A stretch of 64,000 nt of DNA from WQXF01 sp031553615 (GTDB lineage: Bacteria; Bacillota; Clostridia; Christensenellales; Aristaeellaceae): contig JAVBLJ010000011.1 in assembly GCA_031553615.1 (NCBI GenBank), forward strand, positions 1-64,000. The letters are read 5' to 3'. Both the position numbers and the translations under genes were made by a program. The stretch's first letter is position 1. Each line of letters opens with the position of its first letter. The notes beneath the pieces are model-generated. The model was not told where the DNA came from, ran no database searches, and saw only the letters and a list, made by a program, of their open reading frames with translations. Shown in pieces: positions 1-7,491 of the stretch.

Positions 1-39
1 AGCAGCTTGGACGGTCCGCTGTGCACTGAAACCTTTCAT
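1..39 (-). CDS. 5' end of an unidentified protein (partial)
   Basis: Only the first 13 codons lie in the window, reading MKGFSAQRTVQAA on the minus strand. The start is supported by a GGAGG ribosome binding site six bases before the ATG and by a good promoter at 116-143. The rest of the gene is outside the window, so no function can be given. A palindrome sits between promoter and start, which suggests that transcription is regulated. Confidence 0.6.
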   Translation of the reverse strand, partial: MKGFSAQRTVQAA

Positions 40-86
40 GTTCATCCTCCAAACGGTTACACAATTATGTGAAATCGTCATCATCC

Positions 87-110
87 GTAACAATTCGATC
101 GTTCTGTTAC
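87..110. promoter_or_regulatory. Palindrome at the transcription start of the first gene, possible operator
   Basis: GTAACA-N12-TGTTAC with a central CGATCG, together an imperfect 24-bp palindrome. It starts about six bases downstream of the predicted -10 box at 116-121, so a bound protein would block initiation. Further GTTAC/GTAAC half-sites occur at 56-60, 189-193, 201-205 and 223-227. The binding protein is unknown. Confidence 0.4.
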
Positions 111-115
111 AAGGT

Positions 116-143
116 ATTGTATCATAAAAAGGTGGAAAAACAA
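116..143 (-). promoter_or_regulatory. Sigma-A type promoter for the partial gene at 1-39
   Basis: Read on the minus strand: TTGTTT, a 16-base spacer, then TACAAT. The predicted start of transcription is near position 109, giving a leader of about 70 bases. Confidence 0.55.
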
Positions 144-186
144 GGGACCAATTATTAAGCCTAATATGAAATGCGCCGTTTGGGTT

Positions 187-229
187 GTGTTACTTAGCGC
201 GTAACCGCCCGACATCCACCGGGTAACAC
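187..229. repeat. Inverted repeat GTGTTAC / GTAACAC
   Basis: Seven-base arms at 187-193 and 223-229 enclose a further GTAAC at 201-205. It lies between the partial gene and the end of the AI-2E-like gene. There is no T-tract, so it is not an obvious terminator. It may belong to the same operator family as the palindrome at 87-110. Confidence 0.35.
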
Positions 230-244
230 GGAGACCGCTGCGCC

Positions 245-1306
245 TCAGGGCATGCGCGGCATGCGCGCGCCCTCCTCCCGGTAGCGCAGCACGCGCAACG
301 CCCCCCGCGCCGCCACCACGATGGGCAGCGCAAACAGCATGCCCCACACCCCCCAGAGCGCGCCGCCCCCCGAGAGCGCCAGCATCACCGCCACCGGATG
401 CAGCCCCGTATAACCGCCCAGCACTCGCGGCGAAATGATACTATTCTCCGCCTGCTGCGCCAACACCACCACCCCCATCGCCCAAAGGATGCGGGGCAAA
501 CCGCCGGAAAGCGAGAAAAGAAAGATGGGGATTGCCCCCAAAAAGGGCCCGAAGTAGGGGATCAGGTCAAACAGCATCATCCACACCCCCAGCGCAAGCC
601 AGGCCGGCATGCCGATCAGCAATAGCCCTAGCGCGGTAAGCGCCCCCACGGAAAACGAGACCAGCCCTTGCCCGCGCAGGTAGCTGCCCACCTCGCGGCG
701 CATCTCCGCTGCGGCCAGCAGCGCGCGCCTACGGTAGCTGAGGGGCACCACCATGGCGGCCCGGTGCAGGAACATCTCCCGATCGCGCAGGAAGTAGTAG
801 GCTAACACCATGGCGATGCTCAGCCGCGATACCCCGCTGGCCAGCCCGCCCGCCTGGTGCGCGATGCCTTTGAGCGCTTCGCCGCCGTATTCGCCAATGC
901 GCTGCCACATGTTCTCATCGAGCAAATCGGGCAGCCCCATGCCGCTAAGGCGCGCGGAAATATCCTCGGCCAGGGTGCGCAGCTGCAGCGTCAAGGGCTG
1001 CACCTGCTCGGCCAGCAGGCCTATTTGCTCCAAGAGTGGCGGCAGCAGCAGCGTGAGCAGTGCGGCAGCGAGCAGCAGCAGCGCAAGCTGGCTCAAAAGC
1101 ACCGCGATGCTACGGGGCATCCAGCGCTCCAAGAGTTTGCACAGTGGGGCCAGCGCCGAGGCAACGCCCACGCCCAGCAAAACCTGGGTGAGCAAATTCC
1201 ATATCAACCCGTGGAAAAGCAGCGCACTCAGCGCCGCCGTACCCAGCAGCGCCCACACCTTGCCCCGCTTCCACCAAGCCTTGGCCTGCGCCTCCACCCG
1301 CCCCAC
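245..1306 (-). CDS. AI-2E family (YtvI/PerM-like) integral membrane permease
   Basis: A protein of 353 residues with about eight hydrophobic segments, a long central soluble stretch (about residues 80-150) and a C-terminal half rich in Gly and Pro between helices, including the region LFDLIPYFGPFLGAIP, which is characteristic of the AI-2E/PerM/YtvI superfamily. Members range from quorum-signal exporters to Na+/H+ antiporters, and several clostridial ones have no known substrate, so only the family is assigned. The GTG at 1306 overlaps its own AAGGGA sequence; a second GTG nine bases downstream has better spacing and may be the true start. The gene follows the PRC-barrel and small-protein genes in the same direction, separated from them by a perfect 14-bp hairpin. 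Confidence 0.8.
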   Translation of the reverse strand: MGRVEAQAKAWWKRGKVWALLGTAALSALLFHGLIWNLLTQVLLGVGVASALAPLCKLLERWMPRSIAVLLSQLALLLLAAALLTLLLPPLLEQIGLLAEQVQPLTLQLRTLAEDISARLSGMGLPDLLDENMWQRIGEYGGEALKGIAHQAGGLASGVSRLSIAMVLAYYFLRDREMFLHRAAMVVPLSYRRRALLAAAEMRREVGSYLRGQGLVSFSVGALTALGLLLIGMPAWLALGVWMMLFDLIPYFGPFLGAIPIFLFSLSGGLPRILWAMGVVVLAQQAENSIISPRVLGGYTGLHPVAVMLALSGGGALWGVWGMLFALPIVVAARGALRVLRYREEGARMPRMP

Positions 1307-1317
1307 TCCCTTGCGCG

Positions 1318-1365
1318 TTGGGCCGCTCCGCTGTGGGTGTATTGCCCGACTGCGGAGCGGCCCAA
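1318..1365. other. Perfect 14-bp hairpin between co-directional genes
   Basis: Arms 1318-1331 and 1352-1365 (TTGGGCCGCTCCGC and its complement) enclose a 20-base loop. On the minus strand, the direction of the flanking genes, no T-tract follows. It is therefore more likely an RNA-processing or stability element than a terminator. On the plus strand it is followed by CCCCCTTTT. Confidence 0.45.
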
Positions 1366-1405
1366 CCCCCTTTTCACCGTGCTTATCGCCTCTGCTTACG
1401 CTACC

Positions 1406-1567
1406 TTACCTATTCCACATTCCCATCATCTGCTTTTTCAGCGCCATGCTGCCCTTGTCCAGCACGCGCTTCATCTTGCGGCCTTGGGGCATCATCATCA
1501 TGCTTGCGCCCACCGCAATGCCCAGCACGCTGCCCGCAGCCAGGCCTCGAAAGGTCGAGAATCGCAT
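1406..1567 (-). CDS. Small Gly/Met-rich YtxH-like protein
   Basis: A 53-residue protein starting MRFSTFRGLAAGSVLG. The ATG at 1567 has an AGGAGG ribosome binding site that overlaps the stop codon of the upstream PRC-barrel gene, so the two are translationally linked. It has one short hydrophobic segment (about residues 9-22, ending in a run of four Met) followed by a basic tail, a pattern seen in YtxH-like stress proteins of Bacillota. A longer reading of the frame is possible but begins upstream of the good ribosome binding site. Function unknown. Confidence 0.6.
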   Translation of the reverse strand: MRFSTFRGLAAGSVLGIAVGASMMMMPQGRKMKRVLDKGSMALKKQMMGMWNR

Positions 1568-1571
1568 TGTG

Positions 1572-2030
1572 TTACCTCCTCTCCTCGTTCGTGATGGCCT
1601 CCGCTCGTTCGCAGGGCACCACCACATCCCCGCTTCCCGGATGAATCGTAAAGCTTTGCACCCAACGCCTGCCCGTCAGCAGATCGTCCAGCGGCCCGAA
1701 GGTGATCTCCAGCGCGTCCACGGCCAGCGTTTGCTCGTCCAGGCGGGCATCGGTGACGCAGCCCAGCCGCAATCCGCTGGTATCGCTCACCCGGCCCAGG
1801 CGGAACGGTTGCTCCTGGCGCTTCCTGCCCGCTGACCGAATCAGAACGCACAGCGTGCCCAGGCAGAGGATCTCCTCCGCAGGCACCCAATGGGCGCTGC
1901 GCAGTCCACCTTGGACGACGATGCCGGCCAACCTGCTGCCATCGCGGGTAAGCGTGGCCGCCGAGACCCTGCCCAGCTTTCGCTCGCCGCAGATCACCGG
2001 CAGACCGATCAAGCGGTTCATCCTGGTCAC
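1572..2030 (-). CDS. PRC-barrel domain protein
   Basis: A 152-residue soluble protein with two PRC-barrel-like halves: residues about 5-60 (IGLPVICGERKLGRVSAA, then GIVVQGG) and about 78-140. PRC barrels bind RNA or protein partners, as in RimM and the YlmC/YmxH sporulation-associated family. Start is GTG with GAGGG upstream; an internal ATG four codons later is an alternative. Its stop codon is embedded in the ribosome binding site of the next gene. A role in sporulation would be inference only. Confidence 0.7.
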   Translation of the reverse strand: MTRMNRLIGLPVICGERKLGRVSAATLTRDGSRLAGIVVQGGLRSAHWVPAEEILCLGTLCVLIRSAGRKRQEQPFRLGRVSDTSGLRLGCVTDARLDEQTLAVDALEITFGPLDDLLTGRRWVQSFTIHPGSGDVVVPCERAEAITNEERR

Positions 2031-2150
2031 GCCGCTCCCTCATTTCCTTGTAGCCTTTTCGGCAGCAGCCTTTTTTGTGCAGCCTTTTCCCGCGCCGTGC
2101 TTGGCTTTACGCCCCTATTCTCCCCCGGCTGCGCCGCCGCATCCTAGGGG

Positions 2151-2179
2151 ATTATCGCCGGAAAAACGTGCGAAATCAA
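2151..2179 (-). promoter_or_regulatory. Promoter for the PRC-barrel gene group
   Basis: On the minus strand TTGATT, 17 bases, GATAAT. The start of transcription would be near 2145, about 115 bases before the GTG at 2030. Confidence 0.5.
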
Positions 2180-2213
2180 AGGAGGCATCCGAAACCAAAT
2201 AAAAGGATACTAT

Positions 2214-2263
2214 AAAAAAACCCTTCGGAATTCCGTAGCAAACCTGCGGTGGAATTCAGAAGG
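2214..2263 (-). terminator. Intrinsic terminator of the division cluster
   Basis: A CCTTC-GAATTCC stem pairs with GGAATTC-GAAGG and is followed on the minus strand by seven T residues (2214-2220). It overlaps the stop codon of the rluD-like gene and ends the long minus-strand gene series. Confidence 0.85.
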
Positions 2264-3248
2264 ATTCGCAAATCGTTTCAAAATCATGCAGCGTCTGCTG
2301 CAGCTGCTCCGCTCCGCCGGGGCCGGAGAGCTTTTGCAAATTCTGCAAAAAATCGGCAGGCCAGGGGGCGGTCACGGTGATGCGCAGACCGCTGGTCGGT
2401 TGCGTAAAGGTCAGCCGGTAGGCATGCAGCAGCAGGCGTGTCACGCCGTCAGCGCGCTTACCGCCATAGAGCGGATCACCCACCAGCGGATGCCCGGAGC
2501 TGCGCAGATGCACGCGAATCTGGTGCGTCCTGCCGGTGACCAGATGCACACACAACAGCGAATCCTGCCCCACACGGCCTGCCACACGGTATTCAGTGAG
2601 CGCATCCCGGCCCTCGGGAATCACGGCCATGCGCTTGCGGTCTCGCGGATCGCGCCCGATCGGGGCTTCGATGCGCCCGCTATCCTGCGCAAAACCGCCC
2701 CGCGCCAATGCCGCATACAGCTTACACATCGAGCGCGCCTTGAGCTGCGCGCTCAGCGCTTGGTGCGCCGCATCGTGCTTGGCCACCAGCAGCAGCCCAG
2801 AGGTATCCTTATCGAGCCGGTGTACGATGCCGGGCCGCGCCACCCCGCCAATGCCCGAAAGATCGTGCAGGTGATAGAGAAGCGCGTGCACCAAGGTGCC
2901 CTGTGCATTGCCCGCCGCAGGATGCACCACCATGCCGTGCGGCTTGTATACCACCGCCAAATCCGCGTCCTCGTAGAGTATGGTCAGCGGCAGCGGCTCG
3001 GGCGTAAGCTCCAGTGGCCTGGGCGGCGGTATCTGCCAGCCTACCAGAGCCCCCAGCGCAAGCTTAAGCCCAGGCTTGGTGGCCGCACGGCCATCGATGG
3101 TGACGCGGCCCTCCTCGATCAGCTGCGCAGCCCGCGAGCGCGTGACCTGCGCACAGGCCGCCACAAACACATCCAGCCGATGCCCCACCGATTCGGCAGG
3201 CACCGGCACTTTGCCCTGGGCCAAAACGCTCTCTTGCTCAGGAGGCAC
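2256..3248 (-). CDS. rluD: RluD/RluA-family 23S rRNA pseudouridine synthase
   Basis: A 330-residue protein with an N-terminal S4 RNA-binding domain (about residues 22-70, including RLDVFVA and LIEEGRVTIDG) and a pseudouridine synthase domain carrying the catalytic HRLDKDTSGLLL motif (Asp nucleophile) and the RTHQIRVHLRSSGHPLVGD motif. It isomerises uridines in large-subunit rRNA. The GTG start at 3248 lies inside the end of lspA (11-base overlap), the order also found in Bacillus, which supports translational coupling. It is the last gene before a strong terminator. The residual uncertainty is only which RluA-subfamily site it modifies. Confidence 0.93.
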   Translation of the reverse strand: MPPEQESVLAQGKVPVPAESVGHRLDVFVAACAQVTRSRAAQLIEEGRVTIDGRAATKPGLKLALGALVGWQIPPPRPLELTPEPLPLTILYEDADLAVVYKPHGMVVHPAAGNAQGTLVHALLYHLHDLSGIGGVARPGIVHRLDKDTSGLLLVAKHDAAHQALSAQLKARSMCKLYAALARGGFAQDSGRIEAPIGRDPRDRKRMAVIPEGRDALTEYRVAGRVGQDSLLCVHLVTGRTHQIRVHLRSSGHPLVGDPLYGGKRADGVTRLLLHAYRLTFTQPTSGLRITVTAPWPADFLQNLQKLSGPGGAEQLQQTLHDFETICESF

Positions 3249-3723
3249 TCTCGTCCTCCACCTTTTTCACAGCCCTTTTCTCATCGGGATTGACCAGCAG
3301 CGCCATGATGATGAACACTGCCGCGAACGAAAGGCAGATGTCCGCCACATTGAATATCGGGAATTGCACGAACTGCACGTGGAAGAAGTCCAGCACGTAG
3401 CCGAAGCACAGGCGATCGACCAAGTTGCCCAGCCCTCCGGCCAGCAGCAGCCACAGCAGCGCGTTGTGCCAGGGGGTATCGCGCAGCGCCCGCCGCAGCG
3501 CAAACGTGAGCAGCACCAACGCGATCACCGAAAATACGATGAGCATCCACGTGCGATCGGCCAAGATGCTGAACGCCATGCCGGTGTTTTGCGTGTAGGT
3601 GAAGTTGAGCACGCCCGGCCACACCGCCTTGCTCATCCCCAGCTGCAACCATTCACCCACCAATTGCTTGCTGATCCGGTCCGCCAAGAAGGCCAGTATG
3701 CCGATCCACGCTGTGCGGAGCAT
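3238..3723 (-). CDS. lspA: Lipoprotein signal peptidase II
   Basis: A 161-residue membrane aspartyl protease with four predicted transmembrane segments. It cleaves the signal peptide of prolipoproteins after lipidation. The conserved boxes are all present: TQNTGMAF, GGLGNLVDR (first catalytic Asp) and FNVADICLSF (second catalytic Asp). The ATG at 3723 has an AAGGGAG site upstream. It overlaps the following rluD gene by 11 bases. A lysine-rich C-terminal tail is slightly longer than usual. Confidence 0.95.
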   Translation of the reverse strand: MLRTAWIGILAFLADRISKQLVGEWLQLGMSKAVWPGVLNFTYTQNTGMAFSILADRTWMLIVFSVIALVLLTFALRRALRDTPWHNALLWLLLAGGLGNLVDRLCFGYVLDFFHVQFVQFPIFNVADICLSFAAVFIIMALLVNPDEKRAVKKVEDESAS

Positions 3724-3777
3724 GCTCTTCCACTCCCTTTCGGTGTGTTGCTTTCGTACCGCGGACGTGCGGGTGCG

Positions 3778-4107
3778 CTACCGCCTGTCCAGGCTTTGTT
3801 CTACAATGCGCACCACGTCGGCCAGGAATTTGCCAATGACCGGCAGGTTCTCCACCGCGATGTGTTGGATCACCGAAATCATGATCGCACCCAGGATGGT
3901 AAAGCCTACGGCAGCGCCAAACCCGCGCGCCAGCCCAGATAGAAAGTTGATCCACAGCAGCCGCCACGTATCGTTCAGGTACCGCATGTACTCGGTCAGC
4001 TGCAGCTTTTCCAGCGAAAGGCACAGCTCCTGCACGCGGCGGGCCAGCCGTGCCTCCTGCGGGCCTTCGGGCGGCTGCCCGCCCTGCGGAGTATCCGTAT
4101 ACGCCAC
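3778..4107 (-). CDS. DUF5665-like membrane protein
   Basis: A 109-residue protein with a charged N-terminal half and one or two hydrophobic segments around residues 50-85 (GFGAAVGFTILGAIMISVI). The pattern of an amphipathic YMRYLNDTWRLLWINF stretch followed by a glycine-rich membrane helix fits the DUF5665 family of clostridia. It starts with GTG after AAGGGAG. It occupies the place between divIVA and lspA where Bacillus carries ileS. Function unknown. Confidence 0.7.
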   Translation of the reverse strand: MAYTDTPQGGQPPEGPQEARLARRVQELCLSLEKLQLTEYMRYLNDTWRLLWINFLSGLARGFGAAVGFTILGAIMISVIQHIAVENLPVIGKFLADVVRIVEQSLDRR

Positions 4108-4197
4108 GCTCCCTTCGCCAAAACCCGGCTTCCCGCCTAGGGTTCCCCGCGAAGGAGGTGCGCATGCCTTATCGATATCGGTTTGGCAATTGCTTTT

Positions 4198-4716
4198 TTA
4201 CTTTTTCTTAAAAAGCTCGGTTTCGGCCTTCAAGATGTGCGCCTGATCGTCCACCAAGCGTTGGAAACGCGCGCGGTAATCGAGCGCGGCGGCGCGCATG
4301 GCGGACATCTCGTCCTCAAGCTGCTGCGTTTCCGCGTGGGCTTCGGTCACAATCCGCTCTGCCTGGTCGCGCGCTTCGCGCACCATATCCTCGGAACGCT
4401 CCTGGGCGTTGGCCAGGGTCTCGTCGCACACGCGTTGCGTGTTCATCAGCAGGTTGCGGATGCTCTCCTCCTGCGCGGCGAAGTTCGCCTCGGCGCGGGG
4501 AGCCTTGGCCGGAGCGGCGGCGGGTGCGGGCGCAGGCGCGGCAGAGGCTTCGGATTGAGCCTCGGCCAAACGCGCGGTCAGGTCGCGGATCTTGTTCTCC
4601 ATCTCCTCGAATTCATCGGCGATCTCGTCCAAGAACTCGTCCACCTCGTCCTGATCATAGCCGTGTGCCTTGATCTTGAACTCTTTTTCTCCGATCATCT
4701 GGATGGTAATCGCCAT
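4198..4716 (-). CDS. divIVA: DivIVA cell-pole/septum organising protein
   Basis: A 172-residue coiled-coil protein. The N-terminal DivIVA domain has the typical pattern with KAHGYDQDEVDEFLDEI, which senses negative membrane curvature and recruits partners to poles and septa. A proline/alanine-rich linker (about residues 78-95) splits the domain from a second coiled coil (about 96-165) used in oligomerisation. The start is ATG after GAGGAGGC. Its place next to ylmH, yggT and sepF is the classic Bacillota arrangement. Confidence 0.93.
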   Translation of the reverse strand: MAITIQMIGEKEFKIKAHGYDQDEVDEFLDEIADEFEEMENKIRDLTARLAEAQSEASAAPAPAPAAAPAKAPRAEANFAAQEESIRNLLMNTQRVCDETLANAQERSEDMVREARDQAERIVTEAHAETQQLEDEMSAMRAAALDYRARFQRLVDDQAHILKAETELFKKK

Positions 4717-4802
4717 CTGAATAGCCTCCTCTTAGCTCTTGCTTTGGTGAACAAGTAACGCAGCCTCGCCTGTCGTCCATCGCCTTTTTACGGTTCCACC
4801 CG

Positions 4803-5564
4803 TCAACGGTAATGAGACAGCACGATGCCAATGCGTCCTTTCTTAGTAAGTGAACCGATTTCGGTGAGCTGAAACCTGCCCTTGCCCCGCACCGACACCA
4901 ATGCGCCTTCGGCAAGGCGGGCGTCTGTGCGTTCCTCCAGCAGATAGTTCACGCGCACCTTGCCCTGCTCGATGAGCTCGGCGGCCTCGGTCCGGGAAAG
5001 GTTCCATCCTGCGGCCAGCACTGCATCCAAACGTAGCGAGGCCACGGTTTCGCGCTGGGGCACCAGCTGCGGCTGCGGAAACTCCGGTTCCCCTTCCAGC
5101 ACATCGCAGCGGAGCGTCGCCCGTCCTGCCTCCCGCAGCGTCGCGGCTAGGTACCCGGCCATGTCTGGCAGGGCGGCGCAGTAGGCCTGCCCCTCCAGCA
5201 CCAGCAGATCGCCCAGGTTCTCGCGTTCGATGCCCTGCCCCATCAGCGCTCCCAGCAGGTCGCGGTGCTGCGGCGAGGCGTAGCGTGCATCCCAGCGACA
5301 GCGCAACCAGCGCAGCGGCCACTCTTCGGGCCGGGGTTCGGCTTCTCCCATCGCATAGAATACCGCAATTCGCCGCTCCGCATCCTCATATCCGCCCCAA
5401 AGTTTCAGGCACACGCCCTGCGCTTTGGCGGCGCTGATTGCCAACAGGCTCTGCGCCGGATCCAGGAAGTGAGAAAACGCCAAACCCCGTTGGCGCGCTG
5501 CGCGCTTGGCGCAATCCGCCAATCGACCGGCCAGATAGGCTTCGTTCGCTCCCTGACCGCTCAT
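4803..5564 (-). CDS. ylmH: YlmH-family S4-domain RNA-binding protein
   Basis: A 253-residue protein with the YlmH N-terminal region (FLDPAQSLLAI, residues about 33-43) and a C-terminal S4 domain (about residues 178-240; RLDAVLAAGWNLSRTEAAEL, then IEQGKVRVN). YlmH homologues bind ribosomes and take part in rescue or quality control of stalled large subunits. The start ATG overlaps the yggT stop in an ATGA-type 4-base overlap, showing tight coupling. Confidence 0.9.
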   Translation of the reverse strand: MSGQGANEAYLAGRLADCAKRAARQRGLAFSHFLDPAQSLLAISAAKAQGVCLKLWGGYEDAERRIAVFYAMGEAEPRPEEWPLRWLRCRWDARYASPQHRDLLGALMGQGIERENLGDLLVLEGQAYCAALPDMAGYLAATLREAGRATLRCDVLEGEPEFPQPQLVPQRETVASLRLDAVLAAGWNLSRTEAAELIEQGKVRVNYLLEERTDARLAEGALVSVRGKGRFQLTEIGSLTKKGRIGIVLSHYR

Positions 5565-5830
5565 AGGTTCATCAGCAGTCCGCTTAGCAGCCGAATCAGC
5601 AATATCGCCACCAGCGGCGCGAATCCGCCCGCGCGGTAACCGAAGTTCCCGCGAAACAGCAGCAGACGAATGGGTTGCAGGATTGGATCGGTGACGCGGG
5701 TCAGAAAGCGCATGACGGGATTATCGGGCTTCACAAACCAGCTCAGCACGCAGTAGACCAACAGCGCCACCTCAAACAGCCGCAGGAATGCCAGTATGCC
5801 CGTAAGCACTCGGCTCCAAATCATGTGCAC
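5561..5830 (-). CDS. yggT: YggT family membrane protein
   Basis: An 89-residue protein with two hydrophobic segments (about residues 8-30 and 68-86) separated by the family motif region SWFVKPDNPVMRF and VTDPILQPIR. YggT (YlmG) proteins are implicated in membrane organisation near the divisome and osmotic tolerance. It sits directly between sepF and ylmH with a four-base overlap to the latter. Confidence 0.9.
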   Translation of the reverse strand: MHMIWSRVLTGILAFLRLFEVALLVYCVLSWFVKPDNPVMRFLTRVTDPILQPIRLLLFRGNFGYRAGGFAPLVAILLIRLLSGLLMNL

Positions 5831-5838
5831 ACTCCCCC

Positions 5839-6588
5839 TTACTTGCGTAGCGCGGAAAATTCACTGCGAAACGACGGACCGGGGCCCGGTGTCTGGCTGT
5901 TTACTACGTCCACGCTGTTCGGTGCGAGCAGGTAGGTTCGGTGAGAAATCTTGGCCATGGTGCCCCGCAACGCAAAGGAAGCGCCGCACAGCACATCGAT
6001 CACGCGCTGCGCCAGCAAATCGTCCATCGGCTCCATGTTGATGAACACCGATTTGGATTCCAGCAGGGCGTTGATGATTTCCTGACAGTCGTCCATGCCG
6101 CGCACGCATACGATAATCTCGCTGTGCTTGTTGCTGCCCCGCGCCGCACCGCCATCCTCGGGCCTGGGCATCTGCACTACGTTGTTGGGCGGCTGCTTGC
6201 TGCGCTGGTTGTTGCCAAAGGGCGAGAACGGCTGCTGCGGGGGTTGCTGCGGTGCGAACGGTTGCTGAAAAGATTGCGTCGTCTGCCCGCCCATCGGGGA
6301 TCGGGGCGGCGCATACCCATCGTCGGCATAGCCGCCGCGGGAACCTTGCTGCGAGGGCTGCATAGGTGTCCCGCCATAGCCGCCGTATTGCCCGCCGCCC
6401 TGCGCACCCCCGTATCCGCCACCGTATTGTCCGCCGTCGTATCCGTTTGGATCGTACTGCTGGCCTTGGTAGTAGCCGCCGTCATCCGGCGCATACCCGG
6501 ATTGATCGTACATCGAAGGGGCGTATGGATCGGGCTGCAAAATGCCGATAAACCGTGCGAAAGACTTAATGGAGTCCTTTAGGACCAT
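5839..6588 (-). CDS. sepF: SepF cell-division protein with an unusually long linker
   Basis: A 249-residue protein. Residues 1-18 (MVLKDSIKSFARFIGIL) form the membrane-binding amphipathic helix; residues about 155-232 are the SepF core that polymerises and binds the FtsZ C-terminus. Between them lies a Gly/Gln/Tyr/Pro-rich linker of about 130 residues, longer than in Bacillus SepF (about 150 residues in total). The ATG at 6588 has a GGAGGGG site and lies inside the last codons of yggS (10-base overlap). A longer upstream reading was rejected because it duplicates yggS sequence. The linker may be disordered and could tune polymer spacing, which is inference. Confidence 0.93.
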   Translation of the reverse strand: MVLKDSIKSFARFIGILQPDPYAPSMYDQSGYAPDDGGYYQGQQYDPNGYDGGQYGGGYGGAQGGGQYGGYGGTPMQPSQQGSRGGYADDGYAPPRSPMGGQTTQSFQQPFAPQQPPQQPFSPFGNNQRSKQPPNNVVQMPRPEDGGAARGSNKHSEIIVCVRGMDDCQEIINALLESKSVFINMEPMDDLLAQRVIDVLCGASFALRGTMAKISHRTYLLAPNSVDVVNSQTPGPGPSFRSEFSALRK

Positions 6589-7439
6589 GACGTCCCCTCC
6601 TGCAGAGTAGGGCGTGCGCCATAAGGGCGCGGCCCGAATATCGCGGAACCGACTCGAACGATTGTAGCACCCTCTTGGGCGGCTACGGTGCAATCTGCGG
6701 ACATACCCATGGAAAGGTGCCGCATCGACACACCGGAAATGGTCTGCTTTTGAAGCGCGTCGAATGTTTCGCGCATCTGCCGGAAGTAGGGGCGAAGGGT
6801 TTCCGTATCCTCCGCAAGAGGCATGATGGCCATGAGCCCTTGCAGGTCTAGGCCGGGGTGCTGGCCGAACTGCCGCAAAAATGGCACGAGATCGCCGGGA
6901 TCAACGCCGGCTTTCTGCGTCTCCCCTGCGATGTTCACCTGCACCAATGCCGGCACCCGTCTTCCCGCTTGCTCTGCGTAACGGCCCAACTCGTCGGCCA
7001 GCGCCGGGCGATCCAAAGAGTGCAATAGGTATACCTGTCCAATTATATATCGGATTTTGTTTGTTTGCAACCTTCCAATCCAATGTAGCGCAAAATCGGG
7101 GTTCAGCTGCCCTGCTTTGGCCTGCCATTCCTGCACTCGGCTTTCGGCAATTTCCCGAATACCCGCAGCAGCCAGCAGGTTGATGCGCTCGGGCTGTTGC
7201 TGCTTGGTGACGGCCAGCAATTGCGGTGGCGCGCCAAAGCGCCGGGCGGCGAGCGCCAAGGATTCGCGCAGCATCTGAACCCGTTCGATGATCCGTTCCT
7301 GCTCTTGCTCCTGATTCAGTACTCGTTCCGGATTCTGTTCTTGTTCGGAAATCTGTTCTCGTTCGGAATTCTTCTTTTGTTCGGAATTCTGTTCCTGATT
7401 CAGCTCTCGATCGAGCCCCTGTTCGCAATCCTGCTTCAT
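6579..7439 (-). CDS. yggS: YggS/PROSC-family PLP homeostasis protein
   Basis: A 286-residue protein. The fold-type III PLP barrel starts near residue 55 and contains the PLP-lysine motif LLAVTKQQQ, HWIGRLQTNK, LVQVNIAGETQKAG and SMGMSADCTVAAQEGATIVR. It controls free pyridoxal phosphate. Compared with the usual length (about 230 residues) it has an extra N-terminus of about 50 residues made of degenerate Glu/Gln/Asn repeats (EQNSEQ, EQEQNPE). The ATG at 7439 follows a G-rich sequence and includes this extension; a shorter start cannot be excluded. Confidence 0.9.
   Translation of the reverse strand: MKQDCEQGLDRELNQEQNSEQKKNSEREQISEQEQNPERVLNQEQEQERIIERVQMLRESLALAARRFGAPPQLLAVTKQQQPERINLLAAAGIREIAESRVQEWQAKAGQLNPDFALHWIGRLQTNKIRYIIGQVYLLHSLDRPALADELGRYAEQAGRRVPALVQVNIAGETQKAGVDPGDLVPFLRQFGQHPGLDLQGLMAIMPLAEDTETLRPYFRQMRETFDALQKQTISGVSMRHLSMGMSADCTVAAQEGATIVRVGSAIFGPRPYGARPTLQEGTSWS
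7320..7439 (-). repeat. Degenerate short repeats coding for an Asn/Gln/Glu-rich N-terminus of yggS
   Basis: Repeated GAACAGAATTCCGAAC-like units encode a low-complexity stretch of Glu, Gln, Asn, Ser and Arg. The conserved YggS fold begins only after it. This is one of several short repeats at gene starts in this window. Confidence 0.6.
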
Positions 7440-7491
7440 CGCCCTCGTCCCCCCTTCCCGTTTCGTCCATGGATTCAGGTTTCCCTTTTTG

